Positions 63,979 through 64,000 of a stretch of 64,000 nt of DNA are shown here, piece by piece (the first letter of the stretch is position 1; each line of letters opens with the position of its first letter). The DNA comes from Methylobacterium sp. Leaf104 (GTDB taxonomy: Bacteria; Pseudomonadota; Alphaproteobacteria; Rhizobiales; Beijerinckiaceae), in contig NZ_LMMZ01000040.1 of the NCBI RefSeq assembly GCF_001422885.1, forward strand, positions 124,001 to 188,000, given 5' to 3'. The position numbers and the translations under genes are program-made. The notes beneath the pieces were generated by a model, which worked only from the letters and a program-made list of their open reading frames with translations, was not told the DNA's origin and did no database searches.

Positions 63979-64000
63979 GCGCCCCCGCCCCGTCCGCCCA
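63975..64000 (+). CDS. Start of a next gene, truncated by the window
   Basis: GTG at 63975 overlaps the stop of the O-antigen ligase gene as GTGA; eight codons (MSAPAPSA) follow to the end of the window. Probably another polysaccharide gene. Only the overlap supports it. Confidence 0.35.

Overview
The window is about 70% GC chromosomal DNA from an alphaproteobacterium of the order Hyphomicrobiales (Rhizobiales). A Methylobacterium/Methylorubrum-type genome is the best guess. This rests on the rhizobial flagellar genes motC and ftcR, the motB-motC-fliK-transglycosylase order, CTGTCAT-type Pho boxes, and promoters matching the PhyR/EcfG general stress consensus first defined in Methylobacterium. 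The assignment is inference from gene content; no database was searched.

Left part (1-13.1 kb): flagellar genes in two blocks. On the plus strand are a 5'-truncated fliH-like gene, motB, motC, fliK and a lytic transglycosylase, mostly overlapping by a few bases. On the minus strand is motA-fliM-(DUF6468/PflI-like)-fliN-fliG-flhB-unknown, followed by the flagellar regulator ftcR. From 13.3 to 15 kb lie a DUF3606 gene, dut and a CitE-like CoA lyase. From 15.1 to 20.8 kb is a complete phosphate block, pstSCAB-phoU-phoB, behind a three-repeat Pho box.

Middle (20.9-47.5 kb): accessory metabolism and many small genes. It holds a matrixin-type protease, an SDR, an MFS pump, an alpha/beta hydrolase and a 3-hydroxyisobutyrate-dehydrogenase-like enzyme. 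A run of tiny, mostly disordered proteins follows (26.4-29.5 kb), some behind good EcfG-type promoters. Then come a GGDEF/solute-binding pair and a GntR-controlled branched-chain-amino-acid-type ABC transporter whose last gene fuses permease and both ATPases. A second motAB pair has a PilZ gene beside it that is interrupted by one TGA codon. An exonuclease, a PAP2 protein, selO and two more stress-type small genes complete this part.

Right part (47.5-64 kb): an adenylate cyclase, mmcB, a signal-less BtuF-like protein, dedA, pdxY, a phzF-like gene, a NUDIX gene and leuA with a leucine-rich leader peptide and attenuator-like hairpin. A tRNA-Lys(CUU) follows, with a small integrase-bearing island directly downstream (57.3-62.6 kb). 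The island carries phage-type regulators with palindromic operators and a ribbon-helix-helix gene. It ends in a darT toxin gene cut off after about 43 codons by an internally deleted IS630-type element. Exopolysaccharide/O-antigen polymerisation genes resume at 62.66 kb.
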